Shown piece after piece: positions 22,651 to 33,170 of a stretch of 60,000 nt of DNA. The position numbers and the translations under genes are program-made. Below the pieces are notes generated by a model that searched no databases, was not told where the DNA came from, and saw only the letters and a list, made by a program, of their open reading frames with translations. This DNA is from Adiantum capillus-veneris. Its lineage: Eukaryota; Streptophyta; Polypodiopsida; Polypodiales; Pteridaceae. The stretch covers positions 77,798,291 to 77,858,290 of the forward strand of contig CM043948.1 of assembly GCA_014529385.2 (NCBI GenBank), given 5' to 3'. Positions within the stretch are counted from its first letter, which is position 1. The number at the start of each line of letters is the position of its first letter.

Positions 22651-23760
22651 AGAGTTGGCCAAAACTTAGATTATTTACTTTCTCTTGACATTTTAGGCCA
22701 AATTAAGTTTTGACTTGATTCATAGGCTTAAAATAACTCATAAAAGGACTGTCCTTGAAAAAAGTGCAAAAATTGGTTTATTTCAAGCCTGAAGTTAATA
22801 ATCATGATTATTAACTTTCAACTCAAATTTGACCAAGTTTCATACCATTGACTCATTGCATGTGTACAAACAACTTTTGTAAAGGCACAAAAGATTTGGA
22901 TCACCAAACTGGCAAAAAAACTGGGTAAAAACTAAAGTTTGTACAGACTTTCTGAATCTTGAGTGTAAATTGGGGAAAGATTGTCCAAACTTGTTGAAAT
23001 TTGATTCTTAGGCTTATATTGATGTGATAAACATGTGCCCATGCTCAATTGACCAAAAAGATGAAAAAAGTTGCCAGAAGTAAATAATCATGGTTATTTA
23101 CATCTGTCTCATTTTTCAACTTTTTTAATCAAGTTGGCATACCATTAGCTTTATCATGTTGTAATAAGCCCACAAAACCAAATTTGGTAAGATTTGGATC
23201 ATTGGATTGAAAATTGTGACCAAATTTGCAAAGTTAGTCTACGGATAGAAAACTGATGACCATTTGACCAAAAATTGTCCAAACTTGATGAAACTTGGCT
23301 AGGAACCTTAACGTGAGGTGCTTAATAGATCTGTGTCAAAGTTGGGACAAAAATTTACAAAAATATAGCCGGAGTAAATGATCGCGATTATTTACATCTA
23401 CTTCAAAAATTGACAAATTTGAGTATACCACAAGGTCAAGCATATCAAGTAGACTCCACAAGTCAATTTTGGTGAAATTTGGATCACAAAAGTGAGACTT
23501 AAGCTAGATTCTTGAAATCAGAGTGTGCGAACACAAAACAGTTGATAAACTTGAATAGATTTTGTCCAAACTTGTTGAAACTTGTCTAGGGACTTTAACA
23601 GGTTGTATACTTGCCAAACTAAGCCAAAAAGTGCAAAAAATTGGCAAAAGTAAATAATCACGATTATTTACTACTACTATACAGGTACACTAGTTTTAAC
23701 TTTTGAGCTTGTAAAGTGTTAGACCAACATAATACAAAGCCACCGGGAAATTTTGGGTTC
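22650..23760 (+). repeat. About 286-bp leader repeats, each with a long palindrome (element A)
   Basis: Four palindromes lie at 22794-22815, 23080-23101, 23374-23395 and 23650-23671 (spacings 286, 294 and 276). The first is perfect over 26 bp (22792-22817). The fourth has arms GTAAATAATC and GATTATTTAC around AC. Two further blocks keep the same period: GATTTGGATCA near 22,893, 23,191 and 23,477, and TTGTCCAAACTTG near 22,981, 23,275 and 23,562. The region is therefore a strongly diverged tandem repeat in which the palindrome is better conserved than the rest. It lies between PBS and gag, where packaging and dimerisation signals are expected. Confidence 0.85.
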
Positions 23761-24232
23761 AATTAGATCCAAATTGGTACATGTTCACTCTGTTTCCAAG
23801 TTGCAGATTAATCCTTTGATTTTTTCCAAAGTCGAATGTGAAAGTCATTTGTGACTCCCATAGCCTGATTTGAAGTGATACACATAGACCAATCACAATA
23901 GTTAGCAAAAATTATACAGTCTTTGTGAAAGAATATCTAACTTTATCAAATTTATACAGGAATCAGGTTGCAAACAAGGAATCGGTAGCTTGACAGAAAG
24001 TACAATCCAGTCAAGTGGAAATTGACAACAAGTCAATCCAAAGGTAAAGTACTCTATCCAGGGCTTTGCAAGTCTTTATGAAACTTAGATTTGGTCATGT
24101 ACTACGAAATCAAGGCATATTCGGAGAAACATCCAGTAGAGTATCCACCGAAGAAAGCGTGAATCAAGGCAATTCCTTGCACACTATTCTTGAAGAAGTC
24201 TCAGACACTTTTTCAGATTCAAAACATCTGAA

Positions 24233-24559
24233 ATGTCTTCCTATTTGACTCACTCGCAAACCGGAATGACAATGCATTGTAAGCATATACTCTCTTTCTA
24301 TAAGATCAATCGCCATGGAGTTCAGGTTTACCTAGATCCTAACAAAGAGTATGTTATTCGCATTGATGACCATGGTATTAAGTTTGAAGAAGAGATCAGG
24401 GAAAATAAACAAGGAAAAATATACATGGACAGAAATGGAACTCAGTATGTACAAGTCAAAAACCCTAGCGTGATAGACAAATGGGGGCTAGAAGTAAACA
24501 CCATGATCCCAGATATCTCAGCAAAAGAAGGACCGCCAAATTTGGAATTTGAGGGATAG
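24233..24559 (+). CDS. Element A ORF of unknown function upstream of gag
   Basis: A 108-codon frame with GVQVYLDPNKEYVIRIDDHG, GKIYMDRNGTQYVQVKN and SVIDKWGLEV. No family is recognised. Ogre-type Tat elements are known for an extra ORF before gag, and this is in that position. Its phrase G-x-IYMDRNGTQYVQV resembles the pattern of AQIFDPQGNKFEVV in region B (about 40,730-40,790), which may indicate a shared domain; this is by eye only. The start is the first ATG and could instead be further upstream. Confidence 0.45.
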   Translation: MSSYLTHSQTGMTMHCKHILSFYKINRHGVQVYLDPNKEYVIRIDDHGIKFEEEIRENKQGKIYMDRNGTQYVQVKNPSVIDKWGLEVNTMIPDISAKEGPPNLEFEG

Positions 24560-24685
24560 GATCAAGTAGATTTGAAGCCTTTGAAACGGCTTAGTACGGA
24601 TAGACATAGGATCGGAGTCTATTGTTGGGAGGATAGAAACATAAAAGATCTTCTGTGGACTTCGCATGCCAAATCAGGATAGCTA

Positions 24686-25858
24686 ATGGCTAGAAGATCA
24701 TCTAAATCTTCAAGATCAGTGATTAGGATCAACAAACCTACCAACCTACCTATTAGGGATTTTTATAACAACTTTGCTATGATGACTCTTGAGGAGGTCA
24801 AACAAACCAAATACCAAGGGTATTCCATAAGGGATTGGATATTGGGACAAGGACCAGAAACAATTCCAAAAGATGAACACAGTGAGAGATCATCTGAGAG
24901 TAATATTAAGAAACCAAAAATCACCTCATCACGAAGAAAACCGGGTGACACTAAGGCTAATCCAGGGCTACATGAGTCACTATTTCCAACAGACTAGTTT
25001 GAAGGACTCGAAATAGGACCAATTGCCAGGAGACCGGGAGTTGAACGAAATAGACATGTCAGACCAACTGATTTTCAAAAATGGATCAAAAAATATAGTG
25101 GATCAGGGGATCCATACGACCACTTAGCAAGCTTTAAGCTAGTGTTAAGAGCAAAACGTATATTCAATTTTGATACTCAATTCGAGGGGTTTGGAATGAC
25201 ACTAGAAGGAAAAGCATTGACATGGTTCCAAAACATTCCACCAAGGTCAATCATAGACTTAAACACATTAGCTCAAGGATTTGTAGCTACTTGTTCTAAA
25301 ACGGGGATCAAATATATTACGGTAGCTCAAATCTAGATCTTTAAACAGAAACATGGTGAGTCTGTTAAGGATTGTACAACTCGAATAAAACAATACATTT
25401 CCAGACGCCTAGGGCTAGAGATACCTGCATAAGAATGACTCATATCTTTGTTTCTAGATGGACTGCTAAACAAAGAACTTCATGCTATACTCTATAGCAA
25501 GAAGCATATAACCCTAGAAGAATGCGTGTCATATGCTATTGACTTAGGAGACAATTGTGATATTTTCAACAAATAAGATGTCCCTAAGTATAATCAAAAG
25601 AAGAAAACAACATCCACTAAACCAGCACAAGTAGGAACGGATACTGCAGCATCACTTTCAGCCATAGAAGATATGCTCAAAAGGATGAATGACATGATGA
25701 ACAACATGCAAAAAGCACCTATGAGGGGACCTGGACAAGGGATACCTCAACATGGACAACCAATAAGGCCACAAAAATGGTGTGCAATCGAGGGTATATG
25801 GACCAACCATGAGACCCATGAGTGCTACTTCCGACCAAAGTATGATGGGAATGTTTAG
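24686..25858 (+). pseudogene. Gypsy element A gag (capsid region)
   Basis: One frame, interrupted by stops at about 24,995, 25,334, 25,432, 25,438 and 25,574. The retrotransposon gag core is clear: DFQKWIKKYSGSGDPYDHLA, FEGFGMTLEGKALTWFQNIP, IIDLNTLAQGF and KQKHGESVKDCTTRIKQYI (about 25,070-25,410), then a Met/Gln-rich linker and GIWTNHETHECYF. Gag forms the virus-like particle and binds the RNA. The frame shifts by one base near 25,858 into the next segment. Confidence 0.85.
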
Positions 25859-26862
25859 TACGTGCCTATGAGGCCCAAGGACAACCCATGTACAGATATC
25901 CGCCTAATATGGCCCAAGATCAAAGACCACCGATGGGTATGGAAAGACCTCAACCTGTGTTGGGTCAACAACCTCCATGTCTAGGACATAATGTAGTGCC
26001 TGTAAAGTACATGCATTCCAAAGGAGTCATATATGAACAAGAATTAGTGCCTGTTACACTCTATACTGAGCCTATTCCATCTATAGTAAGGGTAGAGGGA
26101 GATTGGTATAATTCAAATCCATCACCAATGGAGGAACCTGTGACTTATGCTCCACCAGAGCTTTCACCAATGTATTATGTAGCTAATCAAGGTGTCAAAC
26201 CTCCCATGATAAGACCCATGATTAAGCCAAGAACGGGAAACTCTCACAACTGTGGTGTAGATGATCATTGGAAAAACGAATGCCCAAATCCTGACAAAAA
26301 CCTCAAGCCAGTTGAAGCTTATTGCATACAATGTTGCAAAAGGGGAGGACACTTCCCAAAAGATTTTCCTAAAATTCCTTTAAACAAGGGGAAAACAGTA
26401 GTAAATGTAGTCCAAGTGATACCTAGTAGCTCATCTGAGAGTGAACCAATTGTTCCAATCAAGGTAATCACTAGAGCCAAGGCTAAGAAAAAGAAACACA
26501 ACTCCTATGAGGATTCAGAAAATACAAAAAATTCCTCTCAAAGGATCAAAAGAAGCAAAAGCAAAAGATATGAGATGAGAAAACAAAAACAATGGGATGA
26601 AATTGAGGAGAAAGCAAAAAAGCTATTCCAGGAAAAGGTGAACGAAACTGGAAGCGAAATCAAAGAAACAACCGTGAAATCTGAAGGATCAATTTTGGTT
26701 GATAAAAGTTTTGAGCCTATTAATGTAGCCTTGGAAGCTTACCAAGAAAGACTTAAGGCATACCAAAACATGGAAAACAAATGGAAAAACTATACCTCTC
26801 CAGACATGGAAGCAGCTAAGCTTGAAGCTTATCAAAATTTGGTAAGAATCACACAAGATTAA
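25859..26862 (+). pseudogene. Element A gag C-terminus with two degraded zinc knuckles
   Basis: Open for 324 codons from 25,888 and entered by a frameshift from the capsid part. NCGVDDHWKNEC (about 26,243-26,280) and CIQCCKRGGHFPKDF (about 26,322-26,367) look like two CCHC knuckles, each missing one Cys (the first Cys of the first, the last Cys of the second). A basic stretch with KAKKKKHNSYED and RSKSKRYEMRKQKQWDE, and a repeated EAYQERLKAYQN / KLEAYQNL pattern, follow. The stop at 26,860 is in frame with the next segment. Confidence 0.8.
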
Positions 26863-27960
26863 ATGCTGGAAAAAAAAAAACCCAAGCTTGAAAGTATTGA
26901 AAAACTTGAAGAGCTTGTGGTAAGAGACACTAAAGAAAAATCCAAAGTGGTGGTAGAACCCGACCTTGAAACAAAAGAACCAGAACTTATAGTGCCATAC
27001 AACGAAGATGCCTTAGACGGAATTTCATTTGTGGAGGAAAACTGGCTAGGACACTTATGGGAAAAAGTTAGAGAGATCAATGATGGGAGCCTAACTCTAA
27101 AGTCATCTCCTACAGAGGAAGTTTGGTTGGACAACCTAACTACTGATATGAACATGGATGTACAATCCTTGTACGGGGATTGCGGATTTGAAGCTTCAAG
27201 AATGTCTAAACCATTGACCTTGAAAACATTACCCTCTTACTTGGGAGATAACAAAGATGAATCCATAGTGTGTAAGACCACTCCATTAAAAAGAGCTGAA
27301 CAAACCCTAGAAGAAGACAACATTCATTCAATCATGTCTACACCCATTCAATGCACTCTTACCTTGGGAGAACTATTAAAACTCAGACCATATTTATGGA
27401 ATGATCTATAGAAAACCCTAGAGAAGGTGGGAATAACGGAGCTAATCTCAAAAAATTTAAAAATTTTGAAAAACAAAGTGATTCGATCTGCTCCAATGAA
27501 CAAAGGCATAGAATATTACGAATGGGAAGAAGGAAACACAACCCTTTCAGTGAAATATAATGACATTGAAACCATGGCAATACTGGATAGGGGAGCAGGC
27601 ATAGCCATAGCCACAAAAGTAGTAAGGGAATCCTTGGAACAACCAGCCATTAGACAAACTCGAATGAAATTGCAATTGGCTGACAAACATATTGAAGACC
27701 CTTAGGGCTTCTTGAAAAAGTAATAGTCAATTCCTGTGGAATTGAATATCAACACACTTTTGCCATAGTAGACTTTGGGAAAAAACTTAATTACAAAATC
27801 ATATTGGGAAGACCTTTCATGCGACAGGTACAACTTATCTAAGATTGTGGAAACAACTATCCATACTTGAAGCAAGTGGGATCTATAACAAGGTTAAATC
27901 TAAAATATCACACTTATAGAGATGTCTTGAAAACACCCATACAAGAGTTTTGATCTCGGG
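26863..27960 (+). pseudogene. Element A protease (first retropepsin) and N-terminal linker
   Basis: The frame continues after a TAA from gag. An acidic linker (27,000-27,400) leads to the aspartic protease: MAILDRGAGIAIATKVV (about 27,571-27,621), where the active-site triad D-T/S-G reads D-R-G, then LQLADKHIEDP. A one-base frameshift near 27,700 leads to LLEKVIVNSCGIEY, FAIVDFGKKLNYKIILGRPF and MRQ, matching the ILGR box that closes plant gypsy proteases. The enzyme would cut the polyprotein; the altered triad and stops make it inactive. Confidence 0.85.
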
Positions 27961-27971
27961 GGGTTCATTAT

Positions 27972-28187
27972 GTGTAAAACTACCATATCACGTGCGTTCA
28001 AGACATGTTTGTAAAACCCCTTATCTGTGAATTTTTTAAAGAATAAAATTTACCCTTTTCTTTTAAAATCTGTAAGTTTTGTTCAAATTTGAAAAATAGT
28101 ATCCCTTCTGTATATATATTTCTGTAATTTTCAAGAACTTTAAATACCCTTCTGTTGAACTCACGTGATAGATTACATTTTTCTTAG
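27972..28187 (+). other. Intron-like gap between protease and reverse transcriptase
   Basis: About 215 bp of T-rich non-coding DNA with candidate donors GTGTAA (27,972) or GTAAAA (27,974) and a good acceptor TTTTTCTTAG ending at 28,187. It interrupts coding between the protease ILGR box and the following frame. Ogre elements of the Tat lineage are known to have an intron exactly here. The splice sites are read by eye. Confidence 0.5.
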
Positions 28188-29268
28188 GTGACCTACCCGG
28201 GAGTTTGATTCAGTGTCTTCGGCTGAAACTAAGCTTCCCTCTTTGTTAAACAAAGACACTCCTACTTGGATGTGTGGAGCTTCAAAAAACAGGATCTTAA
28301 AACGAGAAGAATGTATTTTAGAAAGGGATTGCACAGATGAAGCATATGTACTTGAACCCTTTCTAGAGAATTTGTTTGAGCCATTTGAGTGGACTTAAAT
28401 TTTAGTGACAATGGATGTATGTCTTAATACGTCTATGCCTACTCAATTTTGCAACGAGGACGGCTATGATATAATTCCCATCCAAATGATTTCAACCCTC
28501 AACATTGAAGATGAAATCGAGGAACCCAAGGACTTGATGAAAGCTCACCAAGTCTTTTCAGACCTCTACTATGATGCAATAGATGAGTTAGATGAACACT
28601 CAACTACCGCAAAAGATTCAGGGTCATAAAACGAACATATGAGAGCGAAGCTACTCTTGAAAGGAGGTGAGGAAAAGTTTTTTGACTTTCCTAACCAGAA
28701 ACCTAGAAGACAAAAATGGTATAGACAAAAAAGAAACACCAGAAATGTGAAAACAATACTTCTGCCATCAATCTCCAGCAAAACATAATTCCTGATATAG
28801 ATAGATGCACATAATTGTGTCAAGGACAAAATCACTAGTAGATATCCTTCAAACAGAAATCCAAAAATGTCAAAAATATCGAGAAAAACAAAGAAGGATA
28901 CTCAAGCAAAGCCAAACAAACAGGACAAGGAGCCAACCATGACACAAGTTGAGCGGAAAAAGAAGTATCAAGAAAAAGCTCTAAAGGAGATATATACGAC
29001 CGCAATGGAAACCACAGAAGAGGATGGTAAGGATGTAATGAGTGTTCCATCCCATTACAAAAGTATACTCTTCAAGATCAAGAAATCATAGTCGAACAAC
29101 CTATTAGAGAACTATAGAAACAAGGCAAGTCCTACGAAGAACCTGAAAACGCGAAGAAGATAGACTTGGCGGAACGAGGGGAAGAACTTGCCTACATTGC
29201 AAATGACCTAACAGAGGAAAAAGAAGAGATTTTGATAAGATTTCTAAAGAATACCAAGATATCTTCGC
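28188..29268 (+). pseudogene. Element A linker before reverse transcriptase
   Basis: Frame fragments (28,213-28,398, 28,405-28,629 and 28,867-29,091, all in one frame with stops) give KREECILERDCTDEAYVLEP, IPIQMISTLNIEDEIEEPKD and a lysine-rich stretch. From about 29,165 a shifted frame shows LAERGEELAYIANDLTEEKE and, after another shift, YQDIFAWSYKDLKGVHPEI, the phrase that precedes RT in Athila/Tat elements. No independent function is suggested. Confidence 0.65.
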
Positions 29269-29721
29269 TTGGTCTTACAAGGATCTCAAGGGTGTTCATC
29301 CAGAAATTCGCAACATACCATACCCATGAGAGATGATGCAAAACCAAGCAGACAAAGGCCATACACATATAATAAAAGATCTGACAGGAAAATCAAAGAA
29401 GATATTGAGAACCTAAAGGGATTTAAATTCATTTACGAAATTGAACACACAGATTGGGTGTCTCCAATTGTGATAGTACCCAAGATGAATGTAAAATTGC
29501 GAGTGTGTGTCAATCTCAAAAAAGTGAATGCAGCTACCATTAGAGACAACTTTCCTCTTCAATCCATGAGCATGAGCATATGGTGGCCAACACTTTTTAT
29601 AGATGCCAAAGAAGATGTTCGTAGGTGTGATGCTTGTGAACAAGCAAAAATGCCAACAAGTGTAGATAGTATGCCATTAAGACCAATGATGGGGGCTAGA
29701 GCTTTCGCAAAGTGGGTATAG
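29269..29721 (+). pseudogene. Element A reverse transcriptase N-terminus fused to integrase zinc finger
   Basis: The frame starts within typical RT text (HTIPMRDDAKPSRQRPYTYN, DWVSPIVIVPKMNVKLRVCV, NLKKVNAATIRDNFPLQ), then at about 29,565-29,585 passes straight into integrase text (IWWPTLFIDAKEDVRRCDAC, EQAKMP). All catalytic RT (YxDD) and RNase H sequence is absent, and the join keeps the reading frame. Normal RT plus RNase H would occupy well over 1 kb here. Either an internal deletion or a template switch made the join. The element cannot copy itself without help. Confidence 0.88.
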
Positions 29722-30641
29722 ATTTTGTTGGGCCAATACAGCCACCTGCCTTTAGAACCCAAGCTCAATATATCATTGTAGCTACAGACTATTTGACAAA
29801 GTAGGCCGAGGCTAAAGCAACTCAAAAGAATGATACCAGAACCACTACCGCATTCTTATATGAGTATGTATTCACAAGATATGGACTGCCAATAGAAATT
29901 ATCAGTGACTGGGGAACCCATTTCCTCAATGAAGTAATCGAGTATTTGCTTAATGAGTTTATGGTCATCCATAACAAATCAGCTCCCTATCACCCACAAG
30001 CAAACGGACAAGCTGAGCATATGAACAAAATTCTTAGCTCGGTATTGACTAAAGTGTTTAGTTCAAGAAGAATAGACTGGGAAATGAATATCCATGCATC
30101 TCTATGGGCTTATCGGGTTTCATTCAAAACAGCTTTTAAAGCTATAGCCTTTAACCTTGTTTATGGTATTAATGCCATACTGCTAATAGAATTTCTATTG
30201 CCGACATTAATAAGGGTAGCTAAAAATCTTGAGTGAACTGGACATGAATTGTCTGAAAGACTTGAAGATTTAGAAAAGCTAGATGAGCAAAGGCTAACTG
30301 TCGTATCTCATATCTATGCAGAAAAGCGGAAACAAAAAAAGTTTTTTGATTCCCATCTAATAACAAAAATCTTCAAGAAAGGGGACTTAGTTTTAGTTTA
30401 CTCCCTTCAGCAACACATTCTCAAGTTTAAGAAAAAGGAAAACGGACCGTTTATCATTAAAGATGTATCTCCAAGTGGAGCAGTTAAGCTATCCACCCTA
30501 GATGGTGAACAAATGGCTAATTGGATTAGCGGATGCCGTTTAAAGAAATACAATTTGCCGCTAACCAAGAAACTGCTAGAAAGAATGCATGCAGCCAAGC
30601 AAAGGAGGATTAAACGACAGCAAGTTATTGATGAAGCTTAA
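29722..30641 (+). pseudogene. Element A integrase core and C-terminal domain
   Basis: After a stop in KWV and a frame change, the core reads DFVGPIQPPAFRTQAQYIIV, TDYLTK (stop) AEAKA, EIISDWGTHFLNEVIEYLL and YHPQANGQAEHMNKILSSVL, which supplies the two Asp and the Glu of the D,D-35-E site. The C-terminal part (30,249-30,641) has KKGDLVLVYS, ENGPFIIKDVSPSGAVKL and NWISGCRLKKYNLPLTKKLL. Integrase joins the cDNA to host DNA. A TAA at 30,639-30,641 ends the frame, but the same frame continues with the next domain. Confidence 0.88.
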
Positions 30642-31110
30642 GAGGAATTTCATCTTTGGGTACTCAAACGAAAAGCTGCTCTCAAGCATCAACAGATAGT
30701 GATTCCCATCAACACTCTGGAAATAGATGACAGACAATGGGAATTGCCTAAAGATGCAGTTTCAACATATGATGAATGGTTAGACGGAATGGATCTGTGC
30801 ATCAGAGTACATCTTAACAATCATAGAACAAATGCTTTGGTTGACACAGGAGCTAGACTAAATGCAACCAGTCCTTGTACAAGAAAGGAACAATTCAAGC
30901 ATTGACGGTAGAAATAGCGACAATAAAAGGATGCAACAAGAATCCAACACCAACATTGGGAGTATTCAACTTGAACGTGATAGTACATGGATGTTCATGT
31001 CCTCATTAGTTTGTATGCTTACTAGATATGATGATTCTTGGAATTCCCTGGATGCGGACATAGAAGGAAGTACCAGATTGGGATACAAATTAGCTCAAAC
31101 TATAACCTAA
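30642..31110 (+). pseudogene. Retropepsin-like domain downstream of integrase (element A)
   Basis: In the same frame as integrase, after one TAA, come IPINTLEIDDRQWELPKDAV and DLCIRVHLNNHRTNALVDTG followed by ARLNA: an intact D-T-G-A in the LVDTGA setting of aspartic proteases. After a one-base shift near 30,860 the text is ALTVEIATIKGCNKN, TLGVFNLNVIVHGC and LLDMMILGIPWM, where ILGIPWM matches the closing ILG-x-PW box. Spacing between DTGA and ILG (about 75 residues) suits a retropepsin. The element already has a protease before RT (26,863-27,960), so this is a second one or a captured one. It could also be another host-type aspartic protease fragment. Confidence 0.6.
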
Positions 31111-31862
31111 AGGCGGGCAACTCATTGTTCCGATTGCACCAATAAAGGAGGAATGGAAGGGGAGTAATCAACAAATCAAACCACAAAGCAATCAATCTTC
31201 TCCATCCTCTCGATAAGAAAATGCTACAAGTAGCATGCAAAGAGTCAAGAAAATTTGGGTACCAAAAGCATAACTTAGGACAAGCCCATTCAAATATGGG
31301 TGCCCAAAACATCATCGACAAAGCCAAAGAAGGTTCCAGGGGTCAAAACACAGAGACGAGTTTCTCCGACCAAGGAAACTAACTTGAAAATGGATTTGGT
31401 AGAAAAAGGACCACTTATCTTCTCCACAAACCGTAATCCAATCAAGCAATGGAGAGTAAGGTATTAGAAGACTCCACCACACCATTCCACACCAAGCACA
31501 CCAACCTACCAATGGCGAGAAAAAGCTCCACAACAATCAAAAGTGCTACCAGCGGCTTAGGAAATCAGCGTGGTGAAGCAATCTGATGGTACAATCAAAC
31601 AGAGAGCACACAAGCTACAAGGTTTTGTCTTTGGAAGACAGCATCAAAAACCCTTGAGTTAATTACTCAAGACCTAGCTCTTGCACATCATATTGTTTTG
31701 AACTACATTGATCTTCAAAGCATGGTAGAGCCAACCACGGCTATGCATAAGACACGATTGCTCAACCCGTGCACACAGTCGTCCCGGAGTACGCCATCTA
31801 GAAGGGGTGGAAGGACACTAAGTAATTAAGGGCAATGTTTGAAGAGGGAGGAAAAAGTTCGA
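31111..31862 (+). other. Element A 3' untranslated region and polypurine tract
   Basis: No frame of note; short open fragments such as IWVPKA occur. A polypurine tract GAAGAGGGAGGAAAAAG lies at 31,841-31,857, five bases before a TGTTAACG that could begin the 3' LTR. Confidence 0.5.
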
Positions 31863-32500
31863 TGTTAACGTGTGATTTCTTGCAAAATTACCTAGTAATG
31901 CCCTTTTAATTCATCATCAAAGAAAAATTCACTGATAATATCTTACCGATGAGTGTAAATAGTGTATATACTATCAGAAAATCATCAAAAAAGTCCTTTT
32001 TGGTTATTTTTTATCACGTTTCTTTGATAATGAGACTTAAAAATAGAGAAATCCAACAAAAAAACAATAAAGCTGTGTCTTTCAATGGATTTTCCTAATT
32101 ATTGTATTTTTCCTTTGTTTTTTTAGTGTATTTTGTTATTTTCTTTGATTTTTTTAATAAATAGGTTGAAAAATAATAATAAATAGCAAAAGAGCTCAGA
32201 TGGAAAAACGAAAGATGCGTTGGTGGTCAGAAAGACAAGGTGGACAAGCACACAAATTTTCAATGGAATCAAAAGATGAAAGCAGGAAGCCTAAATTAAG
32301 CGGCCAGACCTACTTTTGCAAAATTCTTGCAGAATGAGCTACAAGAATCCGATCGGGAAAATGTTTGAGTCTAACATAGATTTCACGGCCTAGTAGGACT
32401 AACGGGTGAATATGGGGAAAAATGGTTCGGGAAGTCCGGGTATAGATATCCCAGGTAGGCTAAAACAATCTCATTTCCACTTGTTACCTTTGGAGAGAGA
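31863..32500 (+). mobile_element. Probable 3' LTR of element A, interrupted by CACTA-2
   Basis: TGTTAACGTGTG after the polypurine tract would be the LTR start. The sequence is AT-rich and non-coding. CACTA-2 begins at 32,501; the remainder of the LTR would resume at 38,851 (GCTTTTCGGCCTC...). The end of the LTR is not identified, and I could not match it to the 5' remnant at 22,001-22,102. Confidence 0.4.
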
Positions 32501-32690
32501 CACTATAAGAGTTACTTAATAGTAACGACACTCAGAGTGCGACGCTCAAATGTGAAAAACCACGGCGTCGCTAAATTACAAGTAACTCAGCGACGCCGTC
32601 ATGACTAAAAAAAATAACTGAGAGCGTCCGAAAACTCAGATCTCAGATCTGAGTTTTCGGCGCGCGCTCAAGCAAGCAAGGTAACGCGCT
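32501..32690. repeat. CACTA-2 left terminus and subterminal motifs
   Basis: Terminal CACTATAAGAGTTACTTAATAG is followed by an internal inverted repeat of AGTTACTT/AAGTAACT and by GGCGTCGCTAAA and AGCGACGCCGTC (about 32,562-32,600). A palindrome AACTCAGATCTCAGATCTGAGTT lies at about 32,634-32,656; shorter cores such as CTCAGATCTGAG are perfect. Confidence 0.75.
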
Positions 32691-32714
32691 CTCTCTCTCT
32701 CTCTCTCTCTTTCT

Positions 32715-32789
<75 letters not shown>

Positions 32790-32852
32790 GCATGAGGAGA
32801 GGAAGGAGAGCCAGGTATGCTCCTTCCCTCTCCTCACTCTCATGTTCCCTTC

Positions 32853-32897
<45 letters not shown>

Positions 32898-32911
32898 ATT
32901 GTGTTTTTTTT

Positions 32912-32960
<49 letters not shown>

Positions 32961-33170
32961 AAGCATAAACAAAACACACACACACACACACACATGCATA
33001 AACCAATAATGCACACACACATTGAGAGAGGAAAAGAGAGAGAGAGAGAGAGCATGCATAAACCAAAAACGCACACACACATGCATAAACAAAGAATGCA
33101 CATACACATCGAGAGAGGAAAATAGAGAGAGAGAGAGAGAGAGAAGAAGAAGAAGAAGAAGAAGAAGAGA
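32689..33170. repeat. Compound microsatellite block in CACTA-2
   Basis: Successive runs: CT (about 32,689-32,711), CA (32,718-32,772), CG (32,773-32,786), CT (32,855-32,872), CA (32,873-32,898), GA (32,913-32,956), CA (32,974-32,994), GA (33,031-33,051 and 33,124-33,144) and GAA (33,143-33,168). The phrase GCATAAACCAAAAACGCACA or near variants repeats between them. Long open frames on both strands here are artefacts of the repeats. Confidence 0.95.
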
